A stretch of DNA of 64,000 nt, taken from contig JAODUP010000220.1 in assembly GCA_025642065.1 (NCBI GenBank), positions 805,001-869,000 on the forward strand, read 5' to 3'. This stretch comes from Paralvinella palmiformis (Eukaryota > Annelida > Polychaeta > Terebellida > Alvinellidae). The notes beneath the pieces were generated by a model. It did not search any database. It had not been told where the DNA came from and saw only the letters and a list, made by a program, of their open reading frames with translations. Position numbers and translations under genes: made by a program. The stretch's first letter is position 1; every line of letters begins with the position of its first letter. Positions 48,261-62,389 of this stretch are shown in pieces.

Positions 48261-48422
48261 TTATGGCCATATTTGATCACATGGTAAGCTAAATGGGCCG
48301 AGTGACATCCAGAGGTATTTAATGAGTCAAAGCGAAAGATGAAACGATTCCTTCTGACACAGTCCGAATGGAGTTTGATTCCACTTGCTTAAGATCTGTG
48401 TCCAACAACATGACTAGTCATA
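48261..48422 (-). mobile_element. tRNA-derived SINE, copy 3 (degraded)
   Basis: The minus strand reads CAGAAGGAATCGTTTCATCT, then ACCTCTGGATGTCACTCGGC and CCATTTAGCTTACCATGTG, homologous with the bodies of the copies at 12.7 and 18.4 kb. The tRNA-like head is worn (GTGGAATCAAACTCC as B box). Confidence 0.7.
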
Positions 48423-48599
48423 AGGCCATGAAGATGGCCCTAAATGTGATGAAATAGTTATATAATACAGATGATGACACAGGGTGATATATACACCACA
48501 AATTGATATAATCTAAATTATATAATCTGTTTTACATGCATACAATAAATATATACCAGAAGGTATAAATTACAAGTGATATCATCAGATTCTATAATA

Positions 48600-49360
48600 T
48601 GATTTGATTTGATTTATTTATATCTTTTTTTGTGCATTCCCCGACGCCATAGCATTGCGAGGTTTGCAGTCTATAATATGATCTTAGGCAATGCAAGAAA
48701 TCGCACTGAGAATTATATAATAATCTTTAATATTTTAAAGGCGGAGGCTTCACAAGCTAAACCATTCCAAGATCTATTACAGGCTGAATGGATACATACT
48801 TTTAAGAATGGTTAATGATTCATTTTGGATTTTCATCCATTAACAGAAAATTTGTTAAAACTAACTGATCATTTAAGATGGGTCAAACTGTCTGTAATTA
48901 AAGAGGAATGGTGAATTGCGGGGGGGGTCCGTTTCTTAATCATCATTTTGACAGGTCATATCCTGAAATAAAGTTCTGGTTGTTTTTTTAATTGTTGCTT
49001 GCATTATGAGATGTTAGTGTTGGTTTAACTCACAATGTAAGGATGTGATAAATTTATTTTTTGCCTCCAGTTAAATAGTTATCTTACAATCAAGCATGTG
49101 CTATTTGAATGTATTAATATTTCCTTTCTTTTAAAGAAGACTTCGTTTGTAAGTAGTCATTTAACGTTTGGTTCATATCTACATCTGATAGCTAGTTTTT
49201 GGTGTGTAATCAGATGGTGGAAGTGGTATGACCATATTTGGTCATTCACTATATTTGGCAAGGTTTGGTTTGATAGTGCTGACACCTGGCGTGTGATGCA
49301 GATATTAACGGAAGGATGCCTAGGTCATCAGATTGTTGTTACCTTGAGATTTTTTTAATA
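48600..49360 (+). mobile_element. decayed non-LTR retrotransposon (LINE) ORF2 C-terminus
   Basis: Plus-strand fragments read PFQDLLQAEWIH (about 48760-48795), then ILTGHILK (about 48942), then LTIKHVLFECINISFL (about 49084-49131). The last matches the zinc-knuckle-like LT-KH-L-EC block after the RNase/thumb region of Jockey-like LINEs, and the preceding LTGH block is in the expected order. Stops and frameshifts separate the pieces, so the element is dead. No reverse-transcriptase catalytic block was found here, consistent with 5' truncation. Confidence 0.55.
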
Positions 49361-50598
49361 TTTCTCAATAGATTGGATAAGATATTAATAATTTAACTAA
49401 CTCTGATGAACATGTGCACTTGATTTGTGACCAATGGCTTATCATATGTATGCGTACTCCACGGTTCTGTGAATTCTGGTTTGTATCAGCTGACTCAATC
49501 CAGAAATATTAGTCGTCATGTTAAGCTGAAGTTCTTGTTTTATTAAAAAATAAGATTGTTTTTCAGATTAATTTTGGTTGTTGTATGTATTGTCATTTGA
49601 TTGATCCATTTTATTAATATAACCCGAATAATTTAAAAATGGAACCATAGTTTAGTAGAATACACCATGGTATCTGGAGGACATAACCAAGGTGCACTAA
49701 TAATTATATTGTTGTCTTTTCTAATGTGGATTTCTGATGTTTATATCTGACCCTTTATTTCTCTGATATTTAGTTGGAAAATTAAATCACTGCTGGCTAG
49801 CTTACAGATTTATGAAGTAAAACAAACATTAGAAAAACCTCATCTCCATCCTCTACTGGTAGAGATCTCTTAGAGGGCATTCTCTTAGAAGATTTTTAGT
49901 GTTTTGGAAGTCATTTTGAGCCAATGTTTTGTTTAGAGAATTGAACTGACTTCGATGGTATTGCCATATAAGAAATGTATCTAGTATGGATTAAGCTGTT
50001 GTTAAACTAATAACTCATCTAACCACCCATCCTTATACATTTTTACAACCTGTCCAAACTTATTTTTGGACCATTCTCTTACTAAAATCCTGTATGTATG
50101 GAAATAATGATATATGTCAAGTGTCATTCATATTGTTTAATTCATATTGTAATTATTTAGCATACCCTTAATCATTGCCAATATTTTAATTCAGAGTCCT
50201 TTTTGTTTAAACTTTGTCAGTGTTTACTTTGTGTTTAATATGTTGGTTACGACTGGCTAATAGCTCTACTCAACGAACTACTGGGATGTAACAAAACTTG
50301 GCTACCTACAAGTGATGTTATGATGATCAATTATAATCATATATTGATCAGTTGGGTTGCCATTAATGCTTAACAAACCTTTAGTTGTCACAATTACAAG
50401 TATGACACATCAAAATCATGACTTTTAATGTGTTGTTTTATTGTCTGAAATGTAGGGAAGGGAAGCTTCAATTTTTTGGTCATATTTTGATCTTTTGATT
50501 GATGCGAACCATGACACACACACGCGAGCGTGCACACACATACATGATGGAGATGAAAATCACAGTTCACAGTCTTGAATGGATCAGTTCAACCACAT

Positions 50599-50661
<63 letters not shown>

Positions 50662-52408
50662 TAACAAACAATACTAATAATTTTGTTAATATGTCATTCT
50701 GTTAACAGATATATTTGTGCACTGGTTCTAAATCTTCCCTATTTATATATACAAAATTTGTTGTTTAAACACATTTAAAATGGAGTTAATGTTCATTTTT
50801 ATAGTTCTTTGTATGAGAAACAGAGACATCCCCAGGAGTCTTAAGAAATTACTCTTGGAACTGAGTAACTGGTCTTCAAATGGATGTCATCTGATAATGG
50901 CAGGCATTAATCAGTGTATTCCCCCAAAAGACTTAGGTGTGGTAAAGAGATCAGTTTGTAGGGTTGTTAATATGGAATAAGGTTTTACTGTACGTTGAAT
51001 GGTAGGTGCCAATTTTATGTTAGTTCCATTACATTATGATGATGATATCCAATTTTCAAAATTGTAGCTTTGATGTGGTAACTGAAGACTGTGTGTGTGT
51101 GTGTGTGTGTGTGTGACTTCGACCACAATTTATATAGCCACTATCTATTGTTACAGTGTTATACTATTGTTCTATCAGAGAGATGGTCTGTGGTGTTTGT
51201 GACGTCAGCAGATTATTACTGATGTAGAACAGAAGTTTCAATTCAGAGAAACTGATAATTAACAACCAGAAACTCGGTGTAGCCATTTTGTGTCAGCTGG
51301 ATAAGTGAGTCTAATACCAAGAACAAACTTATTTATTACGTCTTTATCAGTTCTTAATAACTAGATATCAGTTGCCGGTGGCTGCTGAAACAGGGACGCA
51401 CACAGACACTCAGGCGCACACAAGGGCATGCACACACACACACACATACACACACACACACACACACACATGTGCTATGTCTATTCTTGATCATTTCTGT
51501 TTTGTTATCTAAGTCATCATGTAGTGGTTTGTCAGAATTAAGTTGTTTGTTGTATTATTATTGTATTATTAATGTAGTTGTTGTTGTTGTTGTTGGGTGA
51601 CTATTATTACTGAGGTCTATTGTCCTTAATACAATACACTTAGTGAGTCATTTATATATTTCTTATATTTGATGACCTGAGATCATGAGACAATTGGATA
51701 ACACGAAACAGGAACACTTATTTTCAGTATGATCCCTCTAACTGAGTGGCTGGTACCGTCTAATACCCCCCCCCCACCCCATCCACCCCCAGACTGACAC
51801 GGTCGTAGTTAAAGACGAAGCTGAAATACCCTGTCAGAGTTTCACATCCTCAGATGGTCTTTAAACATCCCAGCTTTTAAATATTGTCAGACGTCATGGC
51901 ATCTGCAGATATAAAATTATAAGATCCCATCCGCCATGTCTGACTTAACTAGATCACTGATTTAAGTGATGATCGCTGAAGTCTACGGAACAGTTAATAA
52001 CATGTAAACTAACATCTATACCATATGATATTTAGTGCATTCAATGGGAAGTATTATCACAGTGCTCATGACATACTGGGGTTTCGGTGTTCAGTACAGA
52101 AAAAGTGCTCATGATTTATAAACACATACAGCTATTGAAGTCGGATAGGGACATTTAGCTTTGAGGGAGAGTTTTAGCTAATTGCTCATAGGATATTATC
52201 CGATCAGATATTTAGAATGATGTAAACATGATAAAAGGGAGTCTAAGCTATTATTTGGTAAACAACACAGGGCAGCTCAGAATCATAATTATATAATGTC
52301 AAGTTAAGTAAATAAGTCAGTCAGTCGGTCAGTTACCTATCTGAGGAAATGTGTGCATTATAAATTATTTTATGATGTATTTTTTGAGAAGCTCAACATA
52401 GCTTTATG
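49361..52408. other. no gene recognised
   Basis: AT-rich intron DNA with (CATA)n/(TA)n at about 50595-50659, (GT)n at about 51091-51114 and (CA)n at about 51430-51470. Nothing else is recognised. Confidence 0.55.
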
Positions 52409-52465
52409 AATTACTCCTGAAGCAACATCATTATAAATTATAATGATGTTGCTTCAGAAGTAATT
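52409..52465. repeat. 57-bp near-perfect palindrome
   Basis: Two 28-nt arms (52409-52436, 52438-52465) around a single central base, with one mismatch at 52416. Arm core CTGAAGCAACATCATTATAA. It could form a cruciform or RNA hairpin. Confidence 0.95.
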
Positions 52466-53280
52466 TTAGGTGTATAAAATGATGTTTTATTGATGGCTAT
52501 AAGTTATTAAAATCTGATTTGTTTAGCATTAATGAGGGCCGTGATTGCTGAATTAGGAGCTCTGTGTACTACTTTAAGTTTAACCAATGACCACTTTGGT
52601 ATAATGGAGTGATATATTAAAACATATATCTTGTAAGGACGTGAGTGAGTTTTCTAAATCCTAAATATCAACTCTAATATCTAATGGCTGAGGGTACAAA
52701 TAGGCTTTGAAACAGGAATGATAATTGATTTTGTAACTCTGATCATTTCTAATTTGTCTTTTGTGTGATTTAGCAATTGATACTATTTCTTTCCCAATTT
52801 TGGGTGGAGGGGAGGAAGTATCAAAATATGAGGCCAATATTAATGGATAACAGTGTTAATATTGTGAGATGAAATTGACCTTAGTCTGTAGTCAGACAAT
52901 AATTCTTCAGTACGAACAGTTCAGTTATGCATCTAGGATTAGGCTACATTAGATATAATTGAGTGAGTGGATGTTTTATTTACCTTCCACTATTGTCATA
53001 CCTGCTGCCTATATGGCTGATATAATGCTCCCTATGGAAATTATATCATAATTTACAAGTGGTTGACTGGTGGATGAAACATCATATAAACGCACAGGAA
53101 ATACTGACATTTAATTCTGTGATGTGCTCAAATTAATCATACACCTGAACTAATTGTTAGATAATGTATAGTAGAATGTGGGCTATAGTTTGTTAGAGAC
53201 TAACAAGGAATATTAGGGTTCAAAACCACTAACTCCTCTCTCTGATAAGGTTCTACATTTATACTTGTTATAAATCTGAA
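52466..53280. other. nothing recognised
   Basis: AT-rich intron DNA without notable frames or repeats. Confidence 0.6.
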
Positions 53281-53284
53281 TGGC

Positions 53285-53480
53285 AGAGCCCCGGGTCAGG
53301 CGCGACAGCCAGCAGACTTCCATCACTGGGGTTCGAATCCCCGCTGCACGTGTATATGTCCGGTATCCCATTATTACCGCTGGAGATTGGTTGGCACATT
53401 TATTTTACGGGTTCACCAATTATAATAATTAGGAAGTCGTTGGGATGTACAAGGTTTCTTAAGATGACGCTATAAAGATA
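53285..53480 (+). mobile_element. candidate tRNA-derived SINE, different family
   Basis: A perfect B box/T-arm GGGGTTCGAATCCCC lies at 53329-53343. Upstream sequence GGGTCAGGCGCGACAGCC does not fold into a convincing D and anticodon arm. Downstream, a non-tRNA body reaches GTACAAGGTTTCTTAAG. Unlike the family at 12.7 and 18.4 kb. Confidence 0.45.
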
Positions 53481-53978
53481 TTGCATATTTTGTCACTCAG
53501 TGTAGCTGGATATGGATAAATAAAAGCAAGACACCATTTTTTTTGCTCGCTTAACTCTAATAACATATAACATCGTTACAGCTGCAAGTTCTTTATTAAG
53601 ATAGCGCCTTTGGTGTAGAAACTTGCTGACACACGTTTTGGCCACAGTCTTTGTTTGACTTGTTTGCCTGGAGCGTTTGCCGCATGGTCATGTGACATAA
53701 TTATATTTTTGGTTCATTTCAATTGGAATAAAGGTGTGAATTATAATTGATTAGCTCGATTAGATTAGATTTCTTCACCTGAATGAGGTTTTTATGCGTT
53801 ATATAGGCGGCTGGAAGTGAAAGGCCATTTTGTCATTAAAGACTTGCTGATGACGACGTACTTAGACCAAATTACCACACGTTTGTGATATCTAAATTAA
53901 TAGCGTACCAGAAAGAGGCTGCTCTAACCACAGATCTCTGCTTTATTGCTGTTAGTCACCGCTAGCTATTAGGAAAAC

Positions 53979-54000
53979 CACACACACACACACACACACA

Positions 54001-54033
<33 letters not shown>
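53979..54033. repeat. (CA)n microsatellite
   Basis: A CA run with one CT interruption, followed by a short GT run. Confidence 0.95.
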
Positions 54034-54037
<4 letters not shown>

Positions 54038-57000
54038 TAGAATTGTGTGTGTGTTTGTGTGTGTAGAGGGGAAGCACATACATATAGATACGGCTAAGGG
54101 AGAAACATCTTTAATGAGTTACACAAATAAAAAATTAATCACTTCAAATGCGTATCAATGTATTTTTGATACCATCTTATCCTTCATAAAACTTTTTAAA
54201 TATTAAAAAAAATGGGTAACTTTAGCTACTGTCAATGTCATCGTTGTAAAATAATAATTGCTTGTCTCTGGGATCAAGAAATGTGGACAAGAAGTGTCTC
54301 TTAGTCTTAAGAAAGACACCACCTCTGAGCACCTCTGCTCCATTAAGACAAAGGAAGTCACAGCTGGGTTTTGTTTCGGCAGAAAAGCTATTAATTTGTC
54401 TTACCTTTATTGTTGTTATTATCCAGTTTTGACTTTATAATGAGGGTATATTCTCGAGGTATCACCTCATCCCATCCCTGTGAGGCTCACTCAGTCCACA
54501 TTAAAGAAAGTCTGGATCCAGTCTGGATCAGAATTCGTAATGATTTAAATGTGAAACATATAGATCTATAAAGTGTAGACCTTTGTTCTTTTGTGGTAAC
54601 CGTTCTGCCAAATTAGCCACATGAAGAGAACCCCATCTGAGTTGTGGATCTGTGCCAAATATATCCATCACAGGATAAGAGATGGACTGTGTGGGAGGGG
54701 GGGGTGGTGCTGGTGGTGTTGTTAGTGGTGCTGGTGGTGCAGTATATGAGATAAGCACCTGAGAATAGTAAATAGCCTTTTGTGCGCCATTCTGTGACTA
54801 TTAGGCAACATATTAGCTAACTGGCTCGTCTTTTAGTAAAACATATACACAAAGAAGTCTGGCGTTTGGCAAGCTCAACCTCTCTCTCAGTTATTACGAC
54901 TCTGGTGTTAATTTGCGTCTTTTGTAAATTACCAGACCAGGACTTAGTCATTTAGGAAGGTGGACAGGTGTTTAGTATATATATATATATATATATAGGT
55001 ATATTGTTGTTGTTATTGTTATTTATTTACACTGTATTGATGATTAATGTTTGATCCGTGTGTGTGTTTGTGTCTATGCATGTGCATACAGTGAAAGCTG
55101 TCTTAAGAGGCCCCCTTGTTACCATCTCAGGTGTCCCTGAAACAGTTGCTATTTCTTAAACTGAATTATGACATAATCAATTTGAGGTATCACTTTTTAG
55201 TGGTCTATAAAGGAAGGTGATCACTGGGAGGGGTTCCATTTTATATGGAATAATTGACATGTCAGATGATATCTTCCCAAGCAATCATCAGCTGGCAGAG
55301 CTATTTAAACCCTCTGACTAAAGACATTTATTGCGATGTGTTAGAAATTGATTAATTATTCATTCCACAAACTTTTGGCGTCAACAATTAATGTATGCCA
55401 GTTGACAATATTAGCGTTTCAGGTACACTGTTAATTATATATTTTTAACATAGTTCCCTGCGAGTCATTACAGACATGTGTGTGCACGTGCACACATACA
55501 TGCAAACATGCCCGAAGTATGCCAGGACGATAGCATTGCCAATACCAGGAAATGCCGTAAAAAGGGGAGCAATAAATTATATCAGAGAAAGCTCTGAGGT
55601 GTGTGTACGTTTACCTGGATGGTGCCTAGAAGAGCTGTGATGGGGAGGCTGACACCTCGTGTTGTAACACTTATGATGTCATACCCTGGCCTGTGATGTG
55701 AAGGAAAGGCTCCGGCTGGTGATAATCGGGGACAGGTCAAAGTTTAGTGCACTATGACGGGGACCCACTAGGTTCATCTGGTCCGTCCTCTGTGTGTGCA
55801 CGCTCCCGAACACACATGCATGTTTTGTTATGATCAAAATTAATATGATATTAATGGGTTTATTAGAAGTTAATAGTACAACAATGAACACACGAACCAT
55901 GTCTACCAGTACACATGGAATCTTCACCAATCTCAACGACCGGATGTAAACAAACATACAATTATGGATCTAGCATACAAGTTAGAATAATGAGATGGTG
56001 CTAGCTATTGTAGTGTGTTGTTCATGATGATGTACATGATAACATATATTATGTGTCATCTTGACATGATCATATCTGCAAAACGTATTCTTCCTTATTT
56101 CATCATATATAATCTCTAGTCAAGTACACCAACCACCCCCTCTCTCTCATTCTGTGAATGATTTGCATAATTTCTAAGAAATTATCACGAAATATGTTTT
56201 ATTGTAACATTTAGCAAAATGGACCCAGACATTTTGTCATTAATAAGGATGAATTTTTTTTTACGAACCGAGAGAAATTAAAATTGTACATATACCATAT
56301 AGGGGAGGTTACAGTGATGCCTGTATTTCTTACATAGTAGCTGTATTTGGATAATTTGCAACATAATATGCAGAAATTACCCAATTATGGTTTCCAATAG
56401 AGTTTACTCATTAAATTTTGAAAAAATGAATCCATTTACTTATCCCATGATTGATTGGTCTTTTTTACTTTATTTTTATGGATGTAATTTGATATGTGTG
56501 TGTTTGGCACCAAGATAATTTTTTTTTATAATAACCCAGAGTCTTATGATAGCATTCAGTAAGGTAACGAATTGATTCGTGTTAACATATCCTAATGCCA
56601 TTGTCTACATGGGGCTGAGTTAATCACAAAAATTGATAGATTTTGTTAAAGTTACCTGTTTGAGTGGTATCCATCTTTGCTGCGATCTTCCACTACTGAG
56701 GCCCGACATCCACAGTTTATGTTAATGTCAGTATACAGCCCACATACAGAATAGGATGGAAGTGAAATCTGTTTGATGTTTTGGTTCAGTGGTTTGATGC
56801 CGTGCCCAGTACGTTGTCTTGTATTTTACAACAGAGTTTTACACATGGGCTATTTTTTTTAGCCTTTTGCAGTTTATATGGATCATGTACTTGAGTCCAA
56901 TTCATATATTTATATGGTAATCCAGTAATTGATGTGGCATGCCGTTACTAAATAAGTTCTGTCATTTCAGTTTATCCCATCATTTGTATACTCCGTGATG

Positions 57001-60000
57001 TATTAAAGCAGTCAAAACTCGGGATGGCAATCAGCTGAGTGGATGAAGTTGTACTTGAGTAAAGAAGCACAGTGATTGGCCACTCATCTTCGGCAACTGG
57101 TTAGAATCAGCCAATGGGACGCTTCAATTCTGAGTCACTGGTTTAAAATCATTTAACACTCACTTCTCTGTGTATAAGTGTGTGTAGAAATGTCAGAGGT
57201 GAACTCTTAGGTGTATGGTCGTAACCACAGACGTGTACTATGTGTGGTACACTCCGAGAACTGACCGTCTGTCAACAGAGTCAACTCATCATCGCTGTCT
57301 GATGAGTAACTCCATTTTTATTTTTCTCACTGGGTCATCATGATCATCAGCACCATCACCTTCTCGCAATTGGCACAATGTGATGAACACATCATAAATG
57401 ATTTGTTTATGGTTTGTCTTGTCACCGATAACATTGTGGTTTGATCAAAATCGATGGTGAGGTCCGACTGTGAAATGTTCAGCATCAATTGGTGATTCAC
57501 CAGCTCTCTGGCAAAACCACAGACACACTTTGTAGTATCTTACTATATTGGTGTGTGCACACCAGTATTTTTCTGTATGTGCATGACATCATACCCATTT
57601 CAAGTGTATGGACGATACACAGAGCTTTTCCAAGAAAACTAACTCCTGTGGTGGCCACTGCCAAGATTTGATGGCCAAGGGGGGGGGGGCAGTCGGGGTA
57701 ATGGAGGTCCTGTGTTTATAGCCATTGGTCCCAATTAACATGTAGAATCTGCAGAATTCGTATTGCTTTCTAAGCCCAACATATTCATTGTTTGGCAATT
57801 TTTGCCTGTAAACGAGAGTTTTAATTGTCACATTTCATCATTTTATCAATTTGTTGTTGGTTATAAGCTGTCCAAAGATTGTAGGGTTAACCTGACCGCC
57901 AAATATTTGTGGTTCGTCAAGAACAAGTTAGAACAACAACTTTTAAGAAACTTTCAACATGTTGGTTGCAGTTTCTTAGTTCTTCCCAAGGAAGTTATAA
58001 TACACTACTTAGTGATGTGATAATTGTAGATGAAGATCTTACCAACTCATATTTTATTAATCAAAGTGTTCAGTCCTCTGTCATGTTCTGTAGATGTTCA
58101 CAACAAAATGTTCTCTTTGTTCCTTTCAAGCTGAATAAAGCTGTTGGAATTTTGTATTTTGTCAGCTAGCCAATCATTTCTCAACTAAGTCATGTGACTG
58201 CATTTAACCTGACCAATGAGAGCTAGCTGTCCTTGACCTAAAAGGCACAAAGTAGTGGATCTTGTAGATTTAGGCAAACAATTCAGGAATGTTTATATAG
58301 TTTACAGATTGAAGTACATCTTTACAGGATGTGATGCTCAACCACTTTGGATGATGTTCTAATAATTTTTCTTTTGTTTCTGTTTAACTAAATTAAAATG
58401 TGGCATGTATGACATAAAAGAGTTTTGCATGTTTTCAGTTTATGACTGTATTTGACCTTGAACTACATGCCATCCTGTATCTATCCAATTACAAACTACT
58501 GTTGATCGTGCTAACTGTTTGTTACGGTGATTCACTCAGCTGTATTTCCTAAGCATAATGCAATGTTGATCTGGAGCAGTGTGCTGTTTCGCCAGGTGGT
58601 GAACGTGATCCGGTGCTGTAACATGTTAGGATAAGATTTATAACTAGGTCCCTCCGGAACTGTGTTAATTTCATAATTTACTACCACAGCGACCTTGACA
58701 TAAGAGGCCTTTACCTGACGGGACATATTGGATCGATATAGGGTTTCTTGGCAACTCGTCAAATGGGTTACTCATCACTAGAAATAAACAACACTTATAT
58801 AGCCAGGTGTGCGTCTTATTTTGTATGCTGGTGCCTAGAGACGAAAAAACACATCTTTCTAATAATCTATAAGAATAAAATGTGTCACCATATTCAGTCC
58901 GAACATCTGTGCTGACTTGTTACAGGTAACCGCTACTTTATCGCAATGGGCAACATCAGATTGGTAAAAATATGAATAATGTCACGTTTGTCTGCGTGTC
59001 ATCAATGTAATAAGAGGCGTTGGCCAAGAAATAAATATCTAGTGTACGTCCTTTATAATTATGATAAAATCTCCACATTTTTGCTAATGTGTAGCTTTTT
59101 AATTGTTATTTTATCTAGTGAGCTAGAGGCATTTGCTTTGGGTATTTCTGATTTTGTATTTTTCTTTAGTGTGGTGCCGGATGTGCTTTATGGTGTTTAA
59201 TGAAGATGCTTAGATTTAATTTTGTGTCATAATGAAGGTATGAAAGCTGTAATTTGTGTAATGTGTTACCAATGAGACACAGCTTATTGTCTGACAGATT
59301 ACTGTGATTATTTTTTCCCTTAAGTGAGATCTATGAAGTTTGTACATGTGTGTGTGTGTGTGTGTGTGTCACACACAGACGCGCGCACACACATAATGGT
59401 CGATTATCTGTTCACCCATAAACTTGTATATTGTAGGTTACTCTTCAAGCGCGCGCGCACACACATGACGCCAGCTATATCTAATAACTCATGATTGCAT
59501 CCAGAGAATTTTGCTTTGTAGCTTTCTAGGCGCTCAAACATATCTAGTGAAACCTGTCAGGAAAGACCAACCCTAGATCCTAATCAGTTGGACTTCTAAC
59601 ACTAAACACAGGAGGTTTCATAGGACAGGTGTTACTCTCTGTAACCAGAATGGGTTTAATGAAATGTATTGATAAATTTTAGTGATCATGCCTACTAGGG
59701 GTCTCGTTAATCAGAGTAGTTTTGGCAACAGGTTCAACTGTCTGTATGAATCACGTGCCAAACCCGCTTACTGACAGAGTTCCTGGAAAAGCCTCACCTA
59801 TACCCACAGACAGACAGACAGACCAGGGGATGATGACATTACTTTTGTTATTTATAGAAGTCAACTCTTAGTCTTATCTCAGTGATATCTATAGTGAGCT
59901 CTCAGCTTTTTGGTATTGAGGTGCCTAGCTCAACTAAACGCAGTTAGGTGTGCTGTATTAGGTCTGCTGAAATGATGCTTTATATCAGACAGACGGACAC

Positions 60001-60630
60001 ACAGACAGGCAGACACTTACTGGGATGGACAGCGGACAGACAGGTATAACAAAAGACTTACAGACGGAGAAGTTTTTTTAGGGCAAACGGACAGTCAACT
60101 ATCAGATGTCATTAGTACTAGTGTGACAAATCATAAGTACAGATGTACTTAAGTCTGTACTTGGGCGTTTACAGTGTTAGAGCGCAAGTTTTGTTATTTC
60201 TCAGTTTTGTTATTTATACCAAGTATGCCCATTTGTCTGTCTATCAATTAGTCTGTCTGTCAATCAGTCTGTCTGTATGTATGTTTTTAAATATGTATCC
60301 TGCATAGATAAAAGTTTACATTTAGACATTAGGATGTAGAAAGTAAAGTATGGGGATATCCTGTGTAATCGCCATTGTAGTCAAGAGATCGATGGTACCT
60401 TCAAAGTTTAGTGGAAGTAATCTGTGGGAACATTCAGACTAATGTGGGGATTTAGTGGTAGAAAAACTGTTGAGAACATTTATTGTAACCAGTTGAAGCA
60501 TTCACGGTAACTCCTGGATCAGTGAGTGAGTGGGTGAGTGAGTGAATGAGTAGTTAATTTGTATGGCCTTAAAAGCCTTAATTTTACTTGGCCTCGGGGG
60601 GGGGGGGGATATTCCCTAGGGATATGAGAT
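54034..60630. other. SUPT3H intron 2 (inferred), no exon recognised
   Basis: AT-rich DNA with small TA, GT and GACA runs. Paired frames at 57763-58020 and 57909-58169 (plus; VIIVDEDLTNSYFINQSVQS) and 58532-58762 (minus; NYEINTVPEGPSYKSYP) have protein-like composition but no family I recognise and no clear splice context. The missing SUPT3H histone-fold segment was not found. Confidence 0.45.
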
Positions 60631-60634
60631 GAAC

Positions 60635-60715
60635 CATATCCTATACAGTTTGATCCAATCCTATGACCTTGAGGTGTGAAGCACAGTGCACTACTAACTG
60701 AACCACGTCAGTAAT
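60635..60715 (-). mobile_element. degraded tRNA-like head
   Basis: The minus strand reads GTGGTTCAGTTAGTAGTGCA (A-box-like) and then GGATTGGATCAAAC (B-box-like) at normal tRNA spacing. No intact cloverleaf; probably an old SINE. Confidence 0.4.
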
Positions 60716-62349
60716 CTCCAGAGAAACTTCTCAGTGGCTGTGAGAACATTCAGCTAACATAATACGACCAATGAGAGTAGTCTGTGAGAGTATTTGGAAT
60801 CTTTTACGGGGGACATGATAAACAAATCTGAAACTGGAAACTGTCCGTTTTGTCGACATTTAAAGTTTATAAATCCTGGTTACCTTTATTAGAATATGTC
60901 AGAATTGCTTGTTGTGGACAGGTAAAAAAATATTTTGTCTTGATTTCTGCTAAGTTTTCAGTCAGTCTATAGATAACAGATTGTAGTCTGTGGTTAGGTA
61001 TGTTATAATGCTGTGCAAATAAATATGAAAATATTAACACATCAAAGCTTGGTGTCTGAGTAAGAACACATGTCAGAACTGTATCTAACATTGAGGTGAA
61101 GAGTATCTGAGTATTTCTTGGAAAGTGTGCAGCCATCATGAGATGACTGATAATGGTGATGCCACCCACATATATCACGCAGAAATCATCATACAGGTAC
61201 AGAGATAATACAAACAGTATATAGCGTATGTGGACAGTATATTGTCCCCACAAAAGCTTTTCATATGTGTGTGTGTGTGTGTGTGGGGGGGGGGTTAAGG
61301 TGGAACCGTACAGTCCCAGAGACAGTCCTCGCTGGTCTATCCGTCCGAGACATTTGATGCAATTGTAGCATAGAAAATACACGCATACAGTATACACTTC
61401 ATGTAGAGAACACAGAATACAACCATCATACAATACACAACATTATGTTGACACATACACAACTCTAACAAGGATAACAGTTAACAGACTATTAGTTGAC
61501 TTTATTGTTGGTTTATTAGAACTATTAAGTTGTTCATTTCAATGGTTAATACCTGACACACACACAAAACACACACACACACACACTCACTCACTCACTC
61601 ACTCAGAGGACACAGGATGTCAGTAGATAGATCCCATTATTTATAATGGGCCGCGGTACAACCGCAACCTTCAGTACAAAGATGGTGTACATTTTTTGTC
61701 ATCTTATTATAAACAAACAGTACTTTTGTCTGGTGTGTACATTAGCTGTACTGAATCATCCTGTCACTGACTAACAGACTAACCCAACTAACATGTAGGC
61801 TGACTGAGTAATTCTTTGATATGCCAAAGAGTCGACCGACATACTGACCCACTCACTCACTCAATGAACGACCGTCTGATTTACTGAATGACTAATTCTC
61901 TCAACTAATCCATGGACCTACTGACTGATTCACTCATTTCTTGATATACTGAATGATTGACTGACAGACAGACAGATGGACAGACCCCTTTATTTTCTCA
62001 CTGATACATTGAATAGCTTGCTGACCGATTGATTCACAAACCGACCAACTGTGAAACCAACCAACCGACCAACTGACTCACTAACTTACTCACACTTGCC
62101 TTTAGTGGGTCATCAGTAGGTAATGCCATAATGGTTAGTCAGCATGGCGACACCAAATAACTTCTAACACAATAAGAGGCTGGATGTTATCAGGATGTAG
62201 TAAGTCTATCCAGTTTACATAACGTCACTGATAAAGACAGTACACATCCTTAATGAAGCTCGAGTGGACCACAATTTGTGATAAGCAAAGTGGATAAATT
62301 TAAACAATGATTAAGAGAAATTTGTACGACATCCTTTGTGAGGTCGTTC

Positions 62350-62389
<40 letters not shown>

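Noticed and set aside
53329..53343. Perfect tRNA T-arm suggesting a tRNA gene
   Set aside because: Upstream sequence does not form acceptor, D and anticodon stems; a SINE-like body follows.
60867..61433. 188-codon minus-strand frame, longest outside the GAGT array
   Set aside because: It spans a (GT)n/poly-G run, has no recognisable domain or splice context, and starts and ends in ordinary AT-rich DNA.
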